64,000 nucleotides of DNA, taken from Nostoc sp. ATCC 43529 (lineage in GTDB: Bacteria; Cyanobacteriota; Cyanobacteriia; Cyanobacteriales; Nostocaceae). Position 1 is the stretch's first letter. Each line of letters begins with the position of its first letter. The DNA is taken from assembly GCA_003326205.1 (NCBI GenBank), contig LWTK01000011.1, positions 227,658-291,657 of the forward strand, read 5' to 3'. The notes beneath the pieces are model-generated. The model searched no databases. It saw only the letters and a list, made by a program, of their open reading frames with translations, and was not told the origin of the DNA. Below, in pieces: positions 17,843-26,404 of the stretch. The position numbers and the translations under genes are program-made.

Positions 17843-19578
17843 TCATCAAACTTCACGACCTCTGAATCAGGCTTGCGAGTATCAAAACGATAACTACTAA
17901 TCATACCCGTGGCTGTGTCAAAGATACTAAAAATTGTCAGATCGTTACTAGCAATATAAGGCATCGGTTTAGCATCTTCACCTAACAAAGGAGCAATTGT
18001 TGGTACAATCGGTTGTAAACCATTGGGATCGCCAAGTTGAACATACTCTTCTTGATAGCTAATTGGTACTTCTCGCTTTCTTTCACCCCAAGCCGCACCA
18101 TAAGTATTACCAACATTAGATGTTTCTAAAAAGTGCATTCCACTGGGACTAACAAAGCGATTCCATAAATGGGAATGTCCATAAAATACTAATTGCACAT
18201 TAGCTTTTTCTAGCAAAGGCACAACATCTCGGATGATATAATCTGCACCTTTGGGATACTCATAACGCACCGCCTTAATCTTGTCATTATCCCGCTCAAT
18301 TATTTGTACTGGGTCTGTATAAGCAGGAACTATATTATCACCCAGAGTATGAGGCGGATGATGAAACATCACAACTTTGTATTTTGCTTGTTTAAACTCA
18401 GGGCTGTTGAGTTCTGTTTCTAGCCAATTATACTGCTTGGAACCTTTAGCAATTGGCTCATAAATTACCTGTCCATAACCCCAATTTTCTGGATTATTGA
18501 AATCTTTTTCTGCTTCTTGATATCTCCCCTTACGCTTTCCATCTAAACTGGGAGGACGCCACATATTCGTAATGTATAATACTACGAGACGTACATCTCC
18601 AAAGGTAACTGCGTAATATTTTTTTCCACCCTCTTGACTTGTTGGTAGAGTGAAAATTTCTTCGTAGGTAACAGTATTAAAAGAATTATTGATGAGAGAT
18701 TTGTCAGGATACAATTTTTGGGCGATCGCCTGAGGAATGGTATCATCAAACTCATCATTTAAACTTCCAGTTCTAGCAAATCGCCCCATCACTTCATGAT
18801 TACCAATGCAAGTAAACATGGGTGCATGTTGAATTATTTGCCCACCAGTATAAGTTGTCTTAACACCGTCGTGGGTCATTTCGTATTTAGCACGACCTTG
18901 TAAACCGGGAAACAGCGCACCACCGCTATTATCATCAAACCATTCCGAGGCGCGATCGGGAACATTGACCAAATCACCAGCAAACCACACTCCATCAACT
19001 CGTCCAACCGTTTCTACTACCTTTTGCAGATTTGCAGATGTCATCGGCTTTAATTGATGGTCTGAGGTCAGCAAAATTTTGAGTGGCGTACCGGGTTTTG
19101 GAGTAGCTGCAAGAGTAAAAACATCACTGCTAACAGTTTCGCCATCTTCCCGCACACTTGTAACGCGATAGTTTACCCGTACCCCAGGAGTTAAGCCAGT
19201 TACCTCAGCTTCATGTCGCCAAATGTCACGTCCAACGGGTTTTTGATAAACTTGCTTGTCTTGGGTTTGGTTTCCAACCCTTGATTTTTGGTCTTCACGC
19301 GTGCGACTGAGTTTGATAGTATTTGCCTTAGCAGTTTGTTTGAGATTTTCACCGTAGGAGACTGTGTGTTGAGTACCAGCAAACTCGGTAAACCAAACTA
19401 CTCGCACTGAATTTTCAGTTGGCACTTGCAAAAATGGATCGGTCAGCAGATAAGGTGCTGATATCATATCTGTTTGCCTACATGAATGCACGCTTACTAG
19501 AGTAAAGCATATAACAAGCGCCAGCATAGCCACTGAGGAGATTTTACGGCTGCCTAAGCGTCTGAGCATGAGTAACAT
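17824..19578 (-). CDS. Secreted metallophosphoesterase (purple acid phosphatase-like)
   Basis: This 584-residue protein has an N-terminal hydrophobic segment ending in SVHSC, likely a lipoprotein or signal anchor. A fibronectin-like domain (about 45-150) precedes a calcineurin-like phosphoesterase domain. Metal-ligand blocks are visible in order: LTSDHQL (first Asp variant), FAGDLVN, GNHE, MFHHPP and YGHSHLW. The likely reaction is hydrolysis of phosphate esters outside the cytoplasm, so a role in phosphate supply is possible. The substrate is not defined. Confidence 0.88.
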   Translation of the reverse strand: MLLMLRRLGSRKISSVAMLALVICFTLVSVHSCRQTDMISAPYLLTDPFLQVPTENSVRVVWFTEFAGTQHTVSYGENLKQTAKANTIKLSRTREDQKSRVGNQTQDKQVYQKPVGRDIWRHEAEVTGLTPGVRVNYRVTSVREDGETVSSDVFTLAATPKPGTPLKILLTSDHQLKPMTSANLQKVVETVGRVDGVWFAGDLVNVPDRASEWFDDNSGGALFPGLQGRAKYEMTHDGVKTTYTGGQIIQHAPMFTCIGNHEVMGRFARTGSLNDEFDDTIPQAIAQKLYPDKSLINNSFNTVTYEEIFTLPTSQEGGKKYYAVTFGDVRLVVLYITNMWRPPSLDGKRKGRYQEAEKDFNNPENWGYGQVIYEPIAKGSKQYNWLETELNSPEFKQAKYKVVMFHHPPHTLGDNIVPAYTDPVQIIERDNDKIKAVRYEYPKGADYIIRDVVPLLEKANVQLVFYGHSHLWNRFVSPSGMHFLETSNVGNTYGAAWGERKREVPISYQEEYVQLGDPNGLQPIVPTIAPLLGEDAKPMPYIASNDLTIFSIFDTATGMISSYRFDTRKPDSEVVKFDELVISH

Positions 19579-19717
19579 ACCAAATTTTTATAGGGTATTC
19601 ACCGGCTGAATGCAATTTTATTATTAACCTTTTTTGCGGATAAGGTTTACAATTTATCCTCGATAACCCCTTATGCAAACTTCTCCCTTTAGCCACAGGT
19701 AACGATCTAGAATTAAA

Positions 19718-19767
19718 CAGGACTTACGCAACTGGCACAAGCAATGGTGCCAGTTGCGTAAGTCCTG
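19718..19767. repeat. Perfect 21-bp inverted repeat with IS-like ends
   Basis: CAGGACTTACGCAACTGGCAC (arm at 19718-19738) is perfectly inverted at 19747-19767 around an 8-base loop. Its outer part is the AGGACTTACGCA sequence that ends the element at 7746-7887. It may be a minimal MITE or a bidirectional terminator. Confidence 0.75.
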
Positions 19768-20314
19768 ATTATGTTACATCTACGTTGTCAATGGATGGCT
19801 GGAAGCTGGGATAATTTTTGTGATTCTATCTTTAATTCCTTTATCAAACCCCAAACAGCTTGATAAATTTTATACTTACAATGCTGATTTACTTAGATAA
19901 ATGTAATAATAAATACTTGCTTGCCGGATTACTGTCACAGTAAGCAATAAGCAATAAGCATTAAATCATTTAATCCAAATCTTCTTAGGATATTCTCAGA
20001 AGATAAATTGTAGTATGAACTAATCACATTCTTGTAATAAAAACTACTTTATTTCTCAGTATGAGTGTTCGGCGATCGCTCCACTTTGGGTTCATCTAAC
20101 AAAATCGCATTGCTCCCCCGCCCAGCGTAGCTGATCGCGGACATCTTGCACCTGCCTTGTGGAAGAGGGTGGCGCTGCACTGTCCACCCTACGGAATAAT
20201 CAGCTTTATAGCTTGTGATTTCGAGTGGGAGCAATTGGTGCAAGATTTAAGCCTCCCACAGGCGCGATCGCACTCTATGAAACAAGTACATTGTTCTAAG
20301 ATGTCCCAAAGCGC
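19768..20314. other. Gene-free spacer with a dispersed repeat
   Basis: I see no gene. The part from about 20060 to 20260 (including TGCACCTGCC and GTGGGAGCAATTGG) looks like a dispersed cyanobacterial repeat; a short reverse-strand frame there lacks support. The rest is AT-rich. Confidence 0.5.
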
Positions 20315-21973
20315 CTAAAGGACGCAGCGAGCGCCGTCTGCGGGGACTTTGAGACTGATGAGGTAGTCGGCGACGATGTCGTTGATACAAGCATTGCCGC
20401 CGATGAGGGCTACACCGTGCCGTTCGCCCTCGACGGTCAGCAGGCTCGCGCCGAGCGTCTTAGCGAGGCTGATGCCGCCCTCGTGCGGGGTAGCCGGATC
20501 GCGGGTGGCCGACACGACCAAGGTTTTAGGGAGTCCTTTGATGTTCTGGGCATAGGGGTAGCCGAGGGTGGGTTTCACGCGCCAATGCTCACAGAGGTCG
20601 CGGGCGTTGACGGGTCGACCGGTGTCTAGGAAGGGCGCAACCTTGAAAATGTCGCGCGTCATTGCGCTCTCCTGCTCGGGCGTGTGGCGTTCCTCGTCGA
20701 GGCAGTTAATGGCCACCAGGGACTCGTTGCCATTGCCATAGCTACCGTCGGTATTGCGCTGGGTGCGGATGTCGCTCAATAACAGCAGGGTTTTACCGCT
20801 TCCGGCCTTGAGTTCGGTGATGCCTAGAATCACCGCAGGCCAGCTCACATCGTTATAAAGCCCAGTGATCACGCCCCCAATTGCGGCGGTGTAAGTGACC
20901 TTGCGTCCGTCTGCGGTGATGATCGGTTTATCAATCAGTGGCCGCACGAGCTGCTGGAAGGCGGCGGTAGCTTGCTTGGGATCGGTGCCGAGCGGACAAG
21001 TCGGGGTTTTAGCGCATAAGGCCGCCATGTTGTCGAAGGCACGCTGGAAACCCGCGAACAGGACGAGGTGACGCTCGGTGGTGCCGGTGGTGGGGTCGAC
21101 CGCGCCGTCGAGCACCATGGCCCGCACGTTCTGCGGGAAGGTTTCGGCGTAGATCGCGCCGAGCCGGGTACCGTAGCTGGCGCCAAAAAAGGAGAGCTTG
21201 TCATCGCCGAGCACCGCGCGGAGTACGTCCATGTCGCGGGCGACATCGCGCGTGCCGACGTGAGCCAGCACGTCCTCACCGCCGGAACGCTCGGCGCATT
21301 TTTGGTACAACTGACGGGTCTGGTGGTCGGTGTAGTCCTTGCCCCCGGAGTTGATCGGGTTGACCAACAAGTTGGCCTCTCGTTCGGCATCGGTGAAGCA
21401 GTCTAGGGCTGGTGTCGAGGCCGCAACCCCGCGTGGGTCGAACCCGATCAGGTCAAACTGCTTGGTGATCGGACTGTCGGCCGACTCATCTGCCACCGTG
21501 GCCGCGTAGCTCATCCCGGACATGCCGGGGCCGCCTGGGTTGAGCAGCAGGGAGCCGATTCGTTTGCTCGGCTTGCCCTTTGCCGGTACGCGCAGCAGTG
21601 CAATCTGCGCGGTTCGCCCTCGGGGGTTCTGGTAGTCGAGCGGCACCTCAAGCCGGGCGCATTCGAAAGTGTCGTTGGCGAAGTCCTTAGCGTCTTTATC
21701 CGTGGTGGCGTAGCCCTCGCACGAGCCGAAGGTCAGCTTCTGGTCGTAGAAGCGTTTCAGATTTGCAGGGATCTTTCCTCCTGGCTCTGAGGGGTACCCG
21801 AATGTGGGCTGGACGCAGGCACTAAGAACCAATATCACCGCCCCAATCATGAGCGAGCTTCGGACGTGGGGCTTGTGAGCAAGCATGGTTCTCTTCTTAG
21901 CGGGAACCGTTAGCTCTGAGGCGTGCGCGGGTAGGCCACAATCTCGCTTGTGGTTAGAGAAAATGTGAGACAT
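20315..21973 (-). CDS. Tripeptidyl aminopeptidase-type alpha/beta hydrolase (actinobacterial type)
   Basis: This 552-residue exported peptidase belongs to family S33 with a C-terminal TAP-like domain, related to Streptomyces tripeptidyl aminopeptidases and mycobacterial CaeA/Hip1. The signal peptide ends in a lipobox (LVLSAC). The nucleophile is Ser266 in GASYGT, the acid Asp492 in RDPATPH and the base His519 in GERHG. It should remove short peptides from N-termini outside the cytoplasm. The gene is far richer in GC than its neighbours, with C/G third positions, indicating transfer from actinobacteria. A GAAGGAG ribosome site precedes the ATG. A gutted copy lies at 61624-62014. Confidence 0.92.
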   Translation of the reverse strand: MSHIFSNHKRDCGLPAHASELTVPAKKRTMLAHKPHVRSSLMIGAVILVLSACVQPTFGYPSEPGGKIPANLKRFYDQKLTFGSCEGYATTDKDAKDFANDTFECARLEVPLDYQNPRGRTAQIALLRVPAKGKPSKRIGSLLLNPGGPGMSGMSYAATVADESADSPITKQFDLIGFDPRGVAASTPALDCFTDAEREANLLVNPINSGGKDYTDHQTRQLYQKCAERSGGEDVLAHVGTRDVARDMDVLRAVLGDDKLSFFGASYGTRLGAIYAETFPQNVRAMVLDGAVDPTTGTTERHLVLFAGFQRAFDNMAALCAKTPTCPLGTDPKQATAAFQQLVRPLIDKPIITADGRKVTYTAAIGGVITGLYNDVSWPAVILGITELKAGSGKTLLLLSDIRTQRNTDGSYGNGNESLVAINCLDEERHTPEQESAMTRDIFKVAPFLDTGRPVNARDLCEHWRVKPTLGYPYAQNIKGLPKTLVVSATRDPATPHEGGISLAKTLGASLLTVEGERHGVALIGGNACINDIVADYLISLKVPADGARCVL

Positions 21974-22020
21974 AGGGATAAACTCCTTCGAGCTAGTTAT
22001 TGATGGGTTCAGGTATAAAC

Positions 22021-22038
22021 GGGGTCATCGATGACCCC
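22021..22038. promoter_or_regulatory. 18-bp perfect palindrome upstream of the aminopeptidase gene
   Basis: GGGGTCATCGATGACCCC is fully palindromic and sits 48 bases before the aminopeptidase ATG. The same palindrome is kept at 61559-61576 before the gutted copy. It could be an operator that came with the gene; no regulator is known. Confidence 0.5.
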
Positions 22039-22068
22039 ACCAAAGCGCAGACTGTAAATTAGTTTGTT

Positions 22069-22080
22069 AGGACTTACGCA
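22069..22080. repeat. Single AGGACTTACGCA end
   Basis: This is an isolated copy of the terminal sequence found at 7746 and 19719. It marks the junction where arm A carries the oligopeptidase gene and arm B does not. Confidence 0.55.
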
Positions 22081-22121
22081 TTGATTAGTTAGTTCGACGT
22101 ATGTTGATTTGTTTGATGCGA

Positions 22122-24341
22122 TCACTTCGCTGGCTTCACATCCAGCCCCGTCCAATGAGCGGCAAAAGCCCACATATCCGCCGTTTCCTCAATGATCTTG
22201 TCCGTGGGCTTGCCGGCTCCATGTCCCGCGCGTGTCTCGATGCGGACAAGGTGGGGCTTGTCACCGATATCCGCTGCCTGGAGCGCGGCGATATATTTGA
22301 AGGTGTGTCCCGGCACCACGCGATCGTCCGTGTCGGCAGTGGTGGCGAGGATCGCAGGATAAGCCCTGCCGGACTGGATGTTGTGATAAGGCGAATATTT
22401 CAAGAGGTTACGGAAATCCGCTTCCTGTGCCGGAGACCCAAACTCGTCTACCCATAATTTCCCGCCTGTGAACTGGTCGAAGCGGAGCATATCCATCACA
22501 CCAACCTGGGGTAACGCAGCGGCGAACAGATCCGGTCGTTGATTGACCACTGCACCGATAAGAAGTCCGCCATTCGATCCGCCCTGAATCGCCAAGCCAT
22601 TTTGGGGCGTGATACTCTGTGCCTTCAGATACTCGCCCGCTGCGATGAAATCATCGAAGACGTTCTGCTTGTTCTGACGACGACCCGCTTCGTGCCATGC
22701 CTTGCCATATTCGGAGCCGCCGCGAATATGGGCGTGCGCGAACACCCCGCCCTGTTCGACCCACGCTAGCCGCTCGGCTGAAAAGGCGGGAGGCTCGGTT
22801 ATGGCATAGCCGCCATACGCATAGAGCAAGGTCGGCGCTGCATTGGTCACATCTTTGCGCCGGACAATAAACATCGGGACACGGGTACCGTCCTTCGACT
22901 TGTAGAAACGCTGTTCGACCGCGATCCGATTTAGATCGATCGCCACCTTGGGTTTTGCCCACACCTGCGCCGTATTGCTGGCGACATCGTATCGATAGAT
23001 CACGCCTGGGGCGTTGAAGCTGGTGAAGCCGAAGAAGGTTTCCTGGTCGTTCTGGTCGCCCTCAAAGCCGATCGCAGTGCCGATGCCGGGCAGTTTCACA
23101 ACGCCGTCAGCTTTGCCATCAAGTGTGTAGCGTTGAACTTCCGTCTGCACATCGACCAGATAAGAGGTGAACAACCGTCCGCCGACCAGGGACGCATTGC
23201 TCAAAACCGAATCCTGCTCCGGCACCACATCCGTGATCACCGGATCGGCGGCAGCGATGTCCATCGTCACCACCTTGAACCGCGGTGCGTCCTTGGTGGT
23301 CATGAGGAAGAACTTCGTCCCCACATTGCCGACGACGTGCCATTGATCGTCGAGATTATCGACCAGCTTGCGGGGTTTCCAGTCGGCGCTCTTGAGATCC
23401 ACCACAGTCAGTTTGTTGCCGCTCGAAGCGGGCGTGGAAACGATCGCGATGTAACGCCCGTCTTCGGTGATGCTCAAGGTATGCAGTATGTTCGGCTGAT
23501 CTGGAGTTGCATAAACCAGCCGATCCTGTGCTTGGGGCGTGCCGATCGCATGAAAATAGACGGCATGGTTGGCTACGCTTGCTTGCGATTCGGTGCCCTG
23601 CTTCGGTTCAGGGAAACGAGCGTAGAAAAAGCCGGAGCCGTCCTTAGCCCATGCGATGGTGGGGCTGAACCTCACCCATTTGACTTCATCGTCGAGTACC
23701 TTGCCCGTGTTTACGTCCAGTACCCGGAGCGTGCGCCAGTCACTGCCACCATCCTGCACCGCATAAACCACGCGCTTACCGTCGTCGGATGCTGACCATT
23801 CAGCTAGCGCAGTCGCCCCGTCCTTTGCCCAACGGTTGGGATCGATTAGCACGCGCCCTACGCCATCCACGCTGTCCCGGACATAGAGAACCCGCTGGCT
23901 CTGAAGTCCGGAATTATAGAGGTAGAAATATCGTCCCCCCTTTTTGACTGGAATGGTGAACCGCTCATAGTTGTACAACTGCTTCAGTCGGTTCTTGAAG
24001 ATATCTCGACTTGGTAGCGTGTTGAGATAAGCGTTAGTCACCTTGTTCTGGGCTTCGACCCAGGCAGCGACTTCCTTGTCGTTGCGAACATCGTTTTCCA
24101 GCCAGCGATAGGGGTCGGCGATCGTCTGCCCGAAATGCTTCTCGACAACATCGACCCGCTTAGTTTCAGGATAGGTGATTGTAGGCATGATTACTGTAGA
24201 ATCTGTGCAAGCGGAGGCGAAATGGGTAGTAAAGAGTAGCGCGATCGCGAAAAGGGCTGCACGGCGCATCGATATCTTGATCTTTTGAAATGAGAGTCGA
24301 AATCCAAAGAGGTTGAATTTCATTATTTCAAGCCCCCGCAT
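22122..24341 (-). CDS. Prolyl oligopeptidase (S9A), exported
   Basis: This 739-residue protein of the prolyl oligopeptidase family cleaves after proline in short peptides. A beta-propeller domain precedes the hydrolase domain with nucleophile Ser589 in GGSNGG, the acid in DTDDRVV (about 672) and His707 in RAGHG. The segment from MRRAALFAIALLF to SAC looks like a signal peptide or lipobox, so the true start may be one of three in-frame ATGs (24341, 24323 or 24269). The GC-rich codon use and sequence style suggest an alphaproteobacterial (Sphingomonas-like) origin. With its neighbour it forms a pair of exported peptidases. Arm B lacks it. Confidence 0.92.
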   Translation of the reverse strand: MRGLEIMKFNLFGFRLSFQKIKISMRRAALFAIALLFTTHFASACTDSTVIMPTITYPETKRVDVVEKHFGQTIADPYRWLENDVRNDKEVAAWVEAQNKVTNAYLNTLPSRDIFKNRLKQLYNYERFTIPVKKGGRYFYLYNSGLQSQRVLYVRDSVDGVGRVLIDPNRWAKDGATALAEWSASDDGKRVVYAVQDGGSDWRTLRVLDVNTGKVLDDEVKWVRFSPTIAWAKDGSGFFYARFPEPKQGTESQASVANHAVYFHAIGTPQAQDRLVYATPDQPNILHTLSITEDGRYIAIVSTPASSGNKLTVVDLKSADWKPRKLVDNLDDQWHVVGNVGTKFFLMTTKDAPRFKVVTMDIAAADPVITDVVPEQDSVLSNASLVGGRLFTSYLVDVQTEVQRYTLDGKADGVVKLPGIGTAIGFEGDQNDQETFFGFTSFNAPGVIYRYDVASNTAQVWAKPKVAIDLNRIAVEQRFYKSKDGTRVPMFIVRRKDVTNAAPTLLYAYGGYAITEPPAFSAERLAWVEQGGVFAHAHIRGGSEYGKAWHEAGRRQNKQNVFDDFIAAGEYLKAQSITPQNGLAIQGGSNGGLLIGAVVNQRPDLFAAALPQVGVMDMLRFDQFTGGKLWVDEFGSPAQEADFRNLLKYSPYHNIQSGRAYPAILATTADTDDRVVPGHTFKYIAALQAADIGDKPHLVRIETRAGHGAGKPTDKIIEETADMWAFAAHWTGLDVKPAK

Positions 24342-24466
24342 TTATGCGTGGTGTTTAATAATTTTGAATTTTGAATTTTGAATTGTTTTGACATCTGAAT
24401 CTCTCCTCTGTTCAAAGCAAAAAAGTGGTGTGAGTTGTTATGCTTTTGCCCCTCACTGGTTTACTT

Positions 24467-24748
24467 CTAAGGACTGGTAAACGGCTTACATTGAATCGCC
24501 TTCACATTTCGCAGATAGTCCAACTGTGGCTCGAAGCCAGTCGGACAGAAGACATAAACATTGTCCTGAGATCGGCTAATGACTAAACGGTAGCTGGGTG
24601 GAATCCCTTCAGAACCTTCGATCATTTCGATTCTGGGAATCACTTGTGAACTGACTTGAGCCAGGGATGGAAAGTTGAACAGTAGAAGTACGGCAAACAG
24701 AATTGTGATTGTAGTTGTGATTTTGGTTGAAAGAATCTTTCGGTTCAT
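24467..24748 (-). CDS. Small secreted protein (arm A copy)
   Basis: This 93-residue protein has a signal peptide (TTTITILFAVLLLFNFPSLAQ, cleavage near residue 31) and a short mature part with two cysteines (VFCPTGFEP and AIQCKPF). It is not a named family. It is nearly identical to the 98-residue product at 61132-61428, which carries an extra Gly-Ser-Glu step. It follows the peptidoglycan-binding gene by 17 bases, so the two are probably co-transcribed. Confidence 0.75.
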   Translation of the reverse strand: MNRKILSTKITTTITILFAVLLLFNFPSLAQVSSQVIPRIEMIEGSEGIPPSYRLVISRSQDNVYVFCPTGFEPQLDYLRNVKAIQCKPFTSP

Positions 24749-24765
24749 TAGAAATCTTCTGTGGC

Positions 24766-25275
24766 TTATGGTTGTGTAATGTTCTGTTGTTTCCAGGGCA
24801 GCGGCGATCGATAGGGGTTTTCGTGCATATCCAGGACTTCCCAGGTGGTTGGATTGACTCGCCCTGTAACTGGGATTCTGTATCGTCGCTGGAGATCGCG
24901 TACCGCAGACACTGTGACCGCACCAAAGATGCCATCGACGATCGCCCCCCTTGGATTGCCTAACCTCACACCTGCGGCTCCTAAAAAGCCATTATCTTGA
25001 AGGATGCGCTGTAACAATTGCACATTTGTGCCGCGATCGCCTTGGCGCAAGGTAGGTAAGGTTAAATCAGTGTAAGCAGTGGCGATCAGAATGGGAGAGG
25101 TTTGTTGTGGAGGAATGCTGTGTGCGATCTGCGCTTCTCTGGGAGACGCTCCGCGAACGCAGCAGCGCTGAGTGCAAAGCACACGCTCCGCGAACGCTAT
25201 CGCGGGATGAGTGAATGAACCTCCGAGCAATCCTGTTGCGATCGTTAGTACTCCGAAAATGAGTTGAGGTTTCAT
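24766..25275 (-). CDS. Exported peptidoglycan-binding domain protein (arm A copy, with 24-residue insertion)
   Basis: This 169-residue protein has a signal peptide (GVLTIATGLLGGSFTHPAIA) and one PG_binding_1 domain (LRQGDRGTNVQLLQRILQDNG to DLQRRYRIPVTGRV), which binds the cell wall. Compared with the arm B copy at 60677-61114 it has a 72-bp in-frame insertion just after the signal peptide, encoding ERVLCTQRCCVRGASPRE. The insertion adds three cysteines. The rest of the mature protein is almost unchanged, so it may still work. Confidence 0.85.
   Translation of the reverse strand: MKPQLIFGVLTIATGLLGGSFTHPAIAFAERVLCTQRCCVRGASPREAQIAHSIPPQQTSPILIATAYTDLTLPTLRQGDRGTNVQLLQRILQDNGFLGAAGVRLGNPRGAIVDGIFGAVTVSAVRDLQRRYRIPVTGRVNPTTWEVLDMHENPYRSPLPWKQQNITQP
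25130..25201. mobile_element. 72-bp repeat inserted in frame at a CGATCG site
   Basis: Arm B has an intact GCGATCGC here; arm A has the site split, with 72 extra bases and ATC/GAT on both sides. The insert contains GCGTTCGCGGAGCG twice and ends GCGCAGAT in gene orientation. Confidence 0.8.
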
Positions 25276-25496
25276 GATTGTCCTCCTGATGGAGATTGGT
25301 TTTGTTTTGCATCAATGTTCCGAAACGCCTGGGCAATCTCATCCGCAAACGATTCAGGAATTTGTAGGTTGTCATCCCAACCACCTTGTCCAGATGTCTC
25401 CACGCGATCGCCAATTTTTACCGCTTGCGAGTAATGCAATTCATCCAACAGGTATTCCCCATAACCAGGAGCGACAAAAAACTTGGGCTTATTCAT
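25272..25496 (-). pseudogene. Rid-family protein, truncated (arm A copy)
   Basis: The first ~60 residues match the intact Rid protein at 59910-60311 (MNKPKFFV.PGYGEYLL, SGQGGWDDNLQIPES), then the frame jumps to an unrelated tail, IDAKQNQSPSGGQS. A ~560-bp deletion relative to arm B removed the rest, including the conserved arginine region. The tail reads into the ribosome site of the next gene and overlaps its ATG. Probably non-functional. Confidence 0.8.
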
Positions 25497-25574
25497 GGTG
25501 TTCCGCATGTAGTACGTTTGACTCTATCTCGCGTTGCTGAAACGAGTTTGTTTCGGCATCATCCGATTTAGACC

Positions 25575-25952
25575 CTAATCTTCAGAATTCACTCGCCATG
25601 TAATCACAATGATTTCTGCAAACCCTAAGACAAATATTAGCCGCGAAAACGCTCCTAAAATGGCTTCCATCGTCCAGTTCTGACTCTGAACCTCCCAGAT
25701 CATCCAAACAATATAGTATCCAATCACCAACCAGGGTAGAATTACCGCTGAATTCCGTCTGCGATAGAAGCGGATCGTATCCTCCCGCCAAAATGGGAAG
25801 GTGCTGAGAAGACAAAAAATGTAGGAGGTTCCTGCACTAATGAACAAGCTTCTTTGAAGACCCGAAGGCAGGTTTGGGTATCCAAGCGCGATCGCCGTCA
25901 AACAAACTCCGAGCGTAAGATACAGGAAAGTAAACAAAGTAAATCGTTTCAT
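25575..25952 (-). CDS. Four-helix membrane protein (arm A copy)
   Basis: This 125-residue protein has about four membrane helices (FTLFTFLYLTLGVCLTAIALGY, LFISAGTSYIFCLLSTFPFW, NSAVILPWLVIGYYIVWMI, LIFVLGFAEIIVITW). Its function is unknown. A near-identical copy is at 58373-58750 and a third, truncated one at 27190-27393. ATG at 25952 has a GGAAAGAG ribosome site; the longer frame needs TTG. Confidence 0.75.
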   Translation of the reverse strand: MKRFTLFTFLYLTLGVCLTAIALGYPNLPSGLQRSLFISAGTSYIFCLLSTFPFWREDTIRFYRRRNSAVILPWLVIGYYIVWMIWEVQSQNWTMEAILGAFSRLIFVLGFAEIIVITWRVNSED

Positions 25953-25973
25953 TTTTTCTCTTTCCAATAAAGC

Positions 25974-26261
25974 TTATTCTCTGTACCACACACGCACACA
26001 TTGAAAGCAATTGATTGCAAGACCCTGACTGATCATCACTGGGTGGAAAGCATTACTGGTCGTCACTCCGTAGACATCATCACTTGTGCCTTCAATCCGA
26101 TCAGGTAAAACAACGGTTTCAACATTGATTACCTGTATCGTTGTACTTGCGATCCACTGATTTACAGCACTCACAACCTCAGAGAAGGATTCATACTCGG
26201 CAGGTCCGCCGAAGGGTCCTCGTTCAGTAATCCGAGGCGCAAAATCTTTGCACTGAATCAT
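25974..26261 (-). CDS. Small conserved protein (arm A copy)
   Basis: This 95-residue soluble protein starts MIQCKDFAPRITERGPFGG. I do not recognise it. It appears intact, whereas the arm B copy at 58065 has a stop codon after 72 residues. An AAGGTGG ribosome site precedes the ATG. It lies 21 bases upstream of the membrane protein gene. Confidence 0.65.
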   Translation of the reverse strand: MIQCKDFAPRITERGPFGGPAEYESFSEVVSAVNQWIASTTIQVINVETVVLPDRIEGTSDDVYGVTTSNAFHPVMISQGLAINCFQCVRVWYRE

Positions 26262-26304
26262 TTGATTTACCACCTTAAAACTGTAGAGTTGAGCATCAAT
26301 TCAA

Positions 26305-26390
26305 GTAGTGGGCATCGCCCACCATTTTCAAAACCTTTCTTTTTAAAACCTTTCACAGTAAGGCTTTGTGGGCAGTGATAGCCCTATGAG
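26305..26390. repeat. Dispersed GTGGGCA repeat (arm A)
   Basis: AGTGGGCATCGCCCACCATTTT and TTTCACAGTAAGGCTTTGTGGGCA frame a small palindromic repeat. Related copies are at 41707-41776 and 57954-58022. Confidence 0.65.
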
Positions 26391-26404
26391 ATCTATTCCA
26401 AAAC

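Noticed and set aside
20049..20243. 64-codon reverse-strand frame
   Set aside because: It covers a dispersed repeat-like sequence, with no ribosome site and no recognisable domain.
20935..21406. Long frames opposite and within the aminopeptidase gene
   Set aside because: High GC content leaves alternative frames open; the protein-family match is only in the main frame. The same applies to frames inside the oligopeptidase gene.
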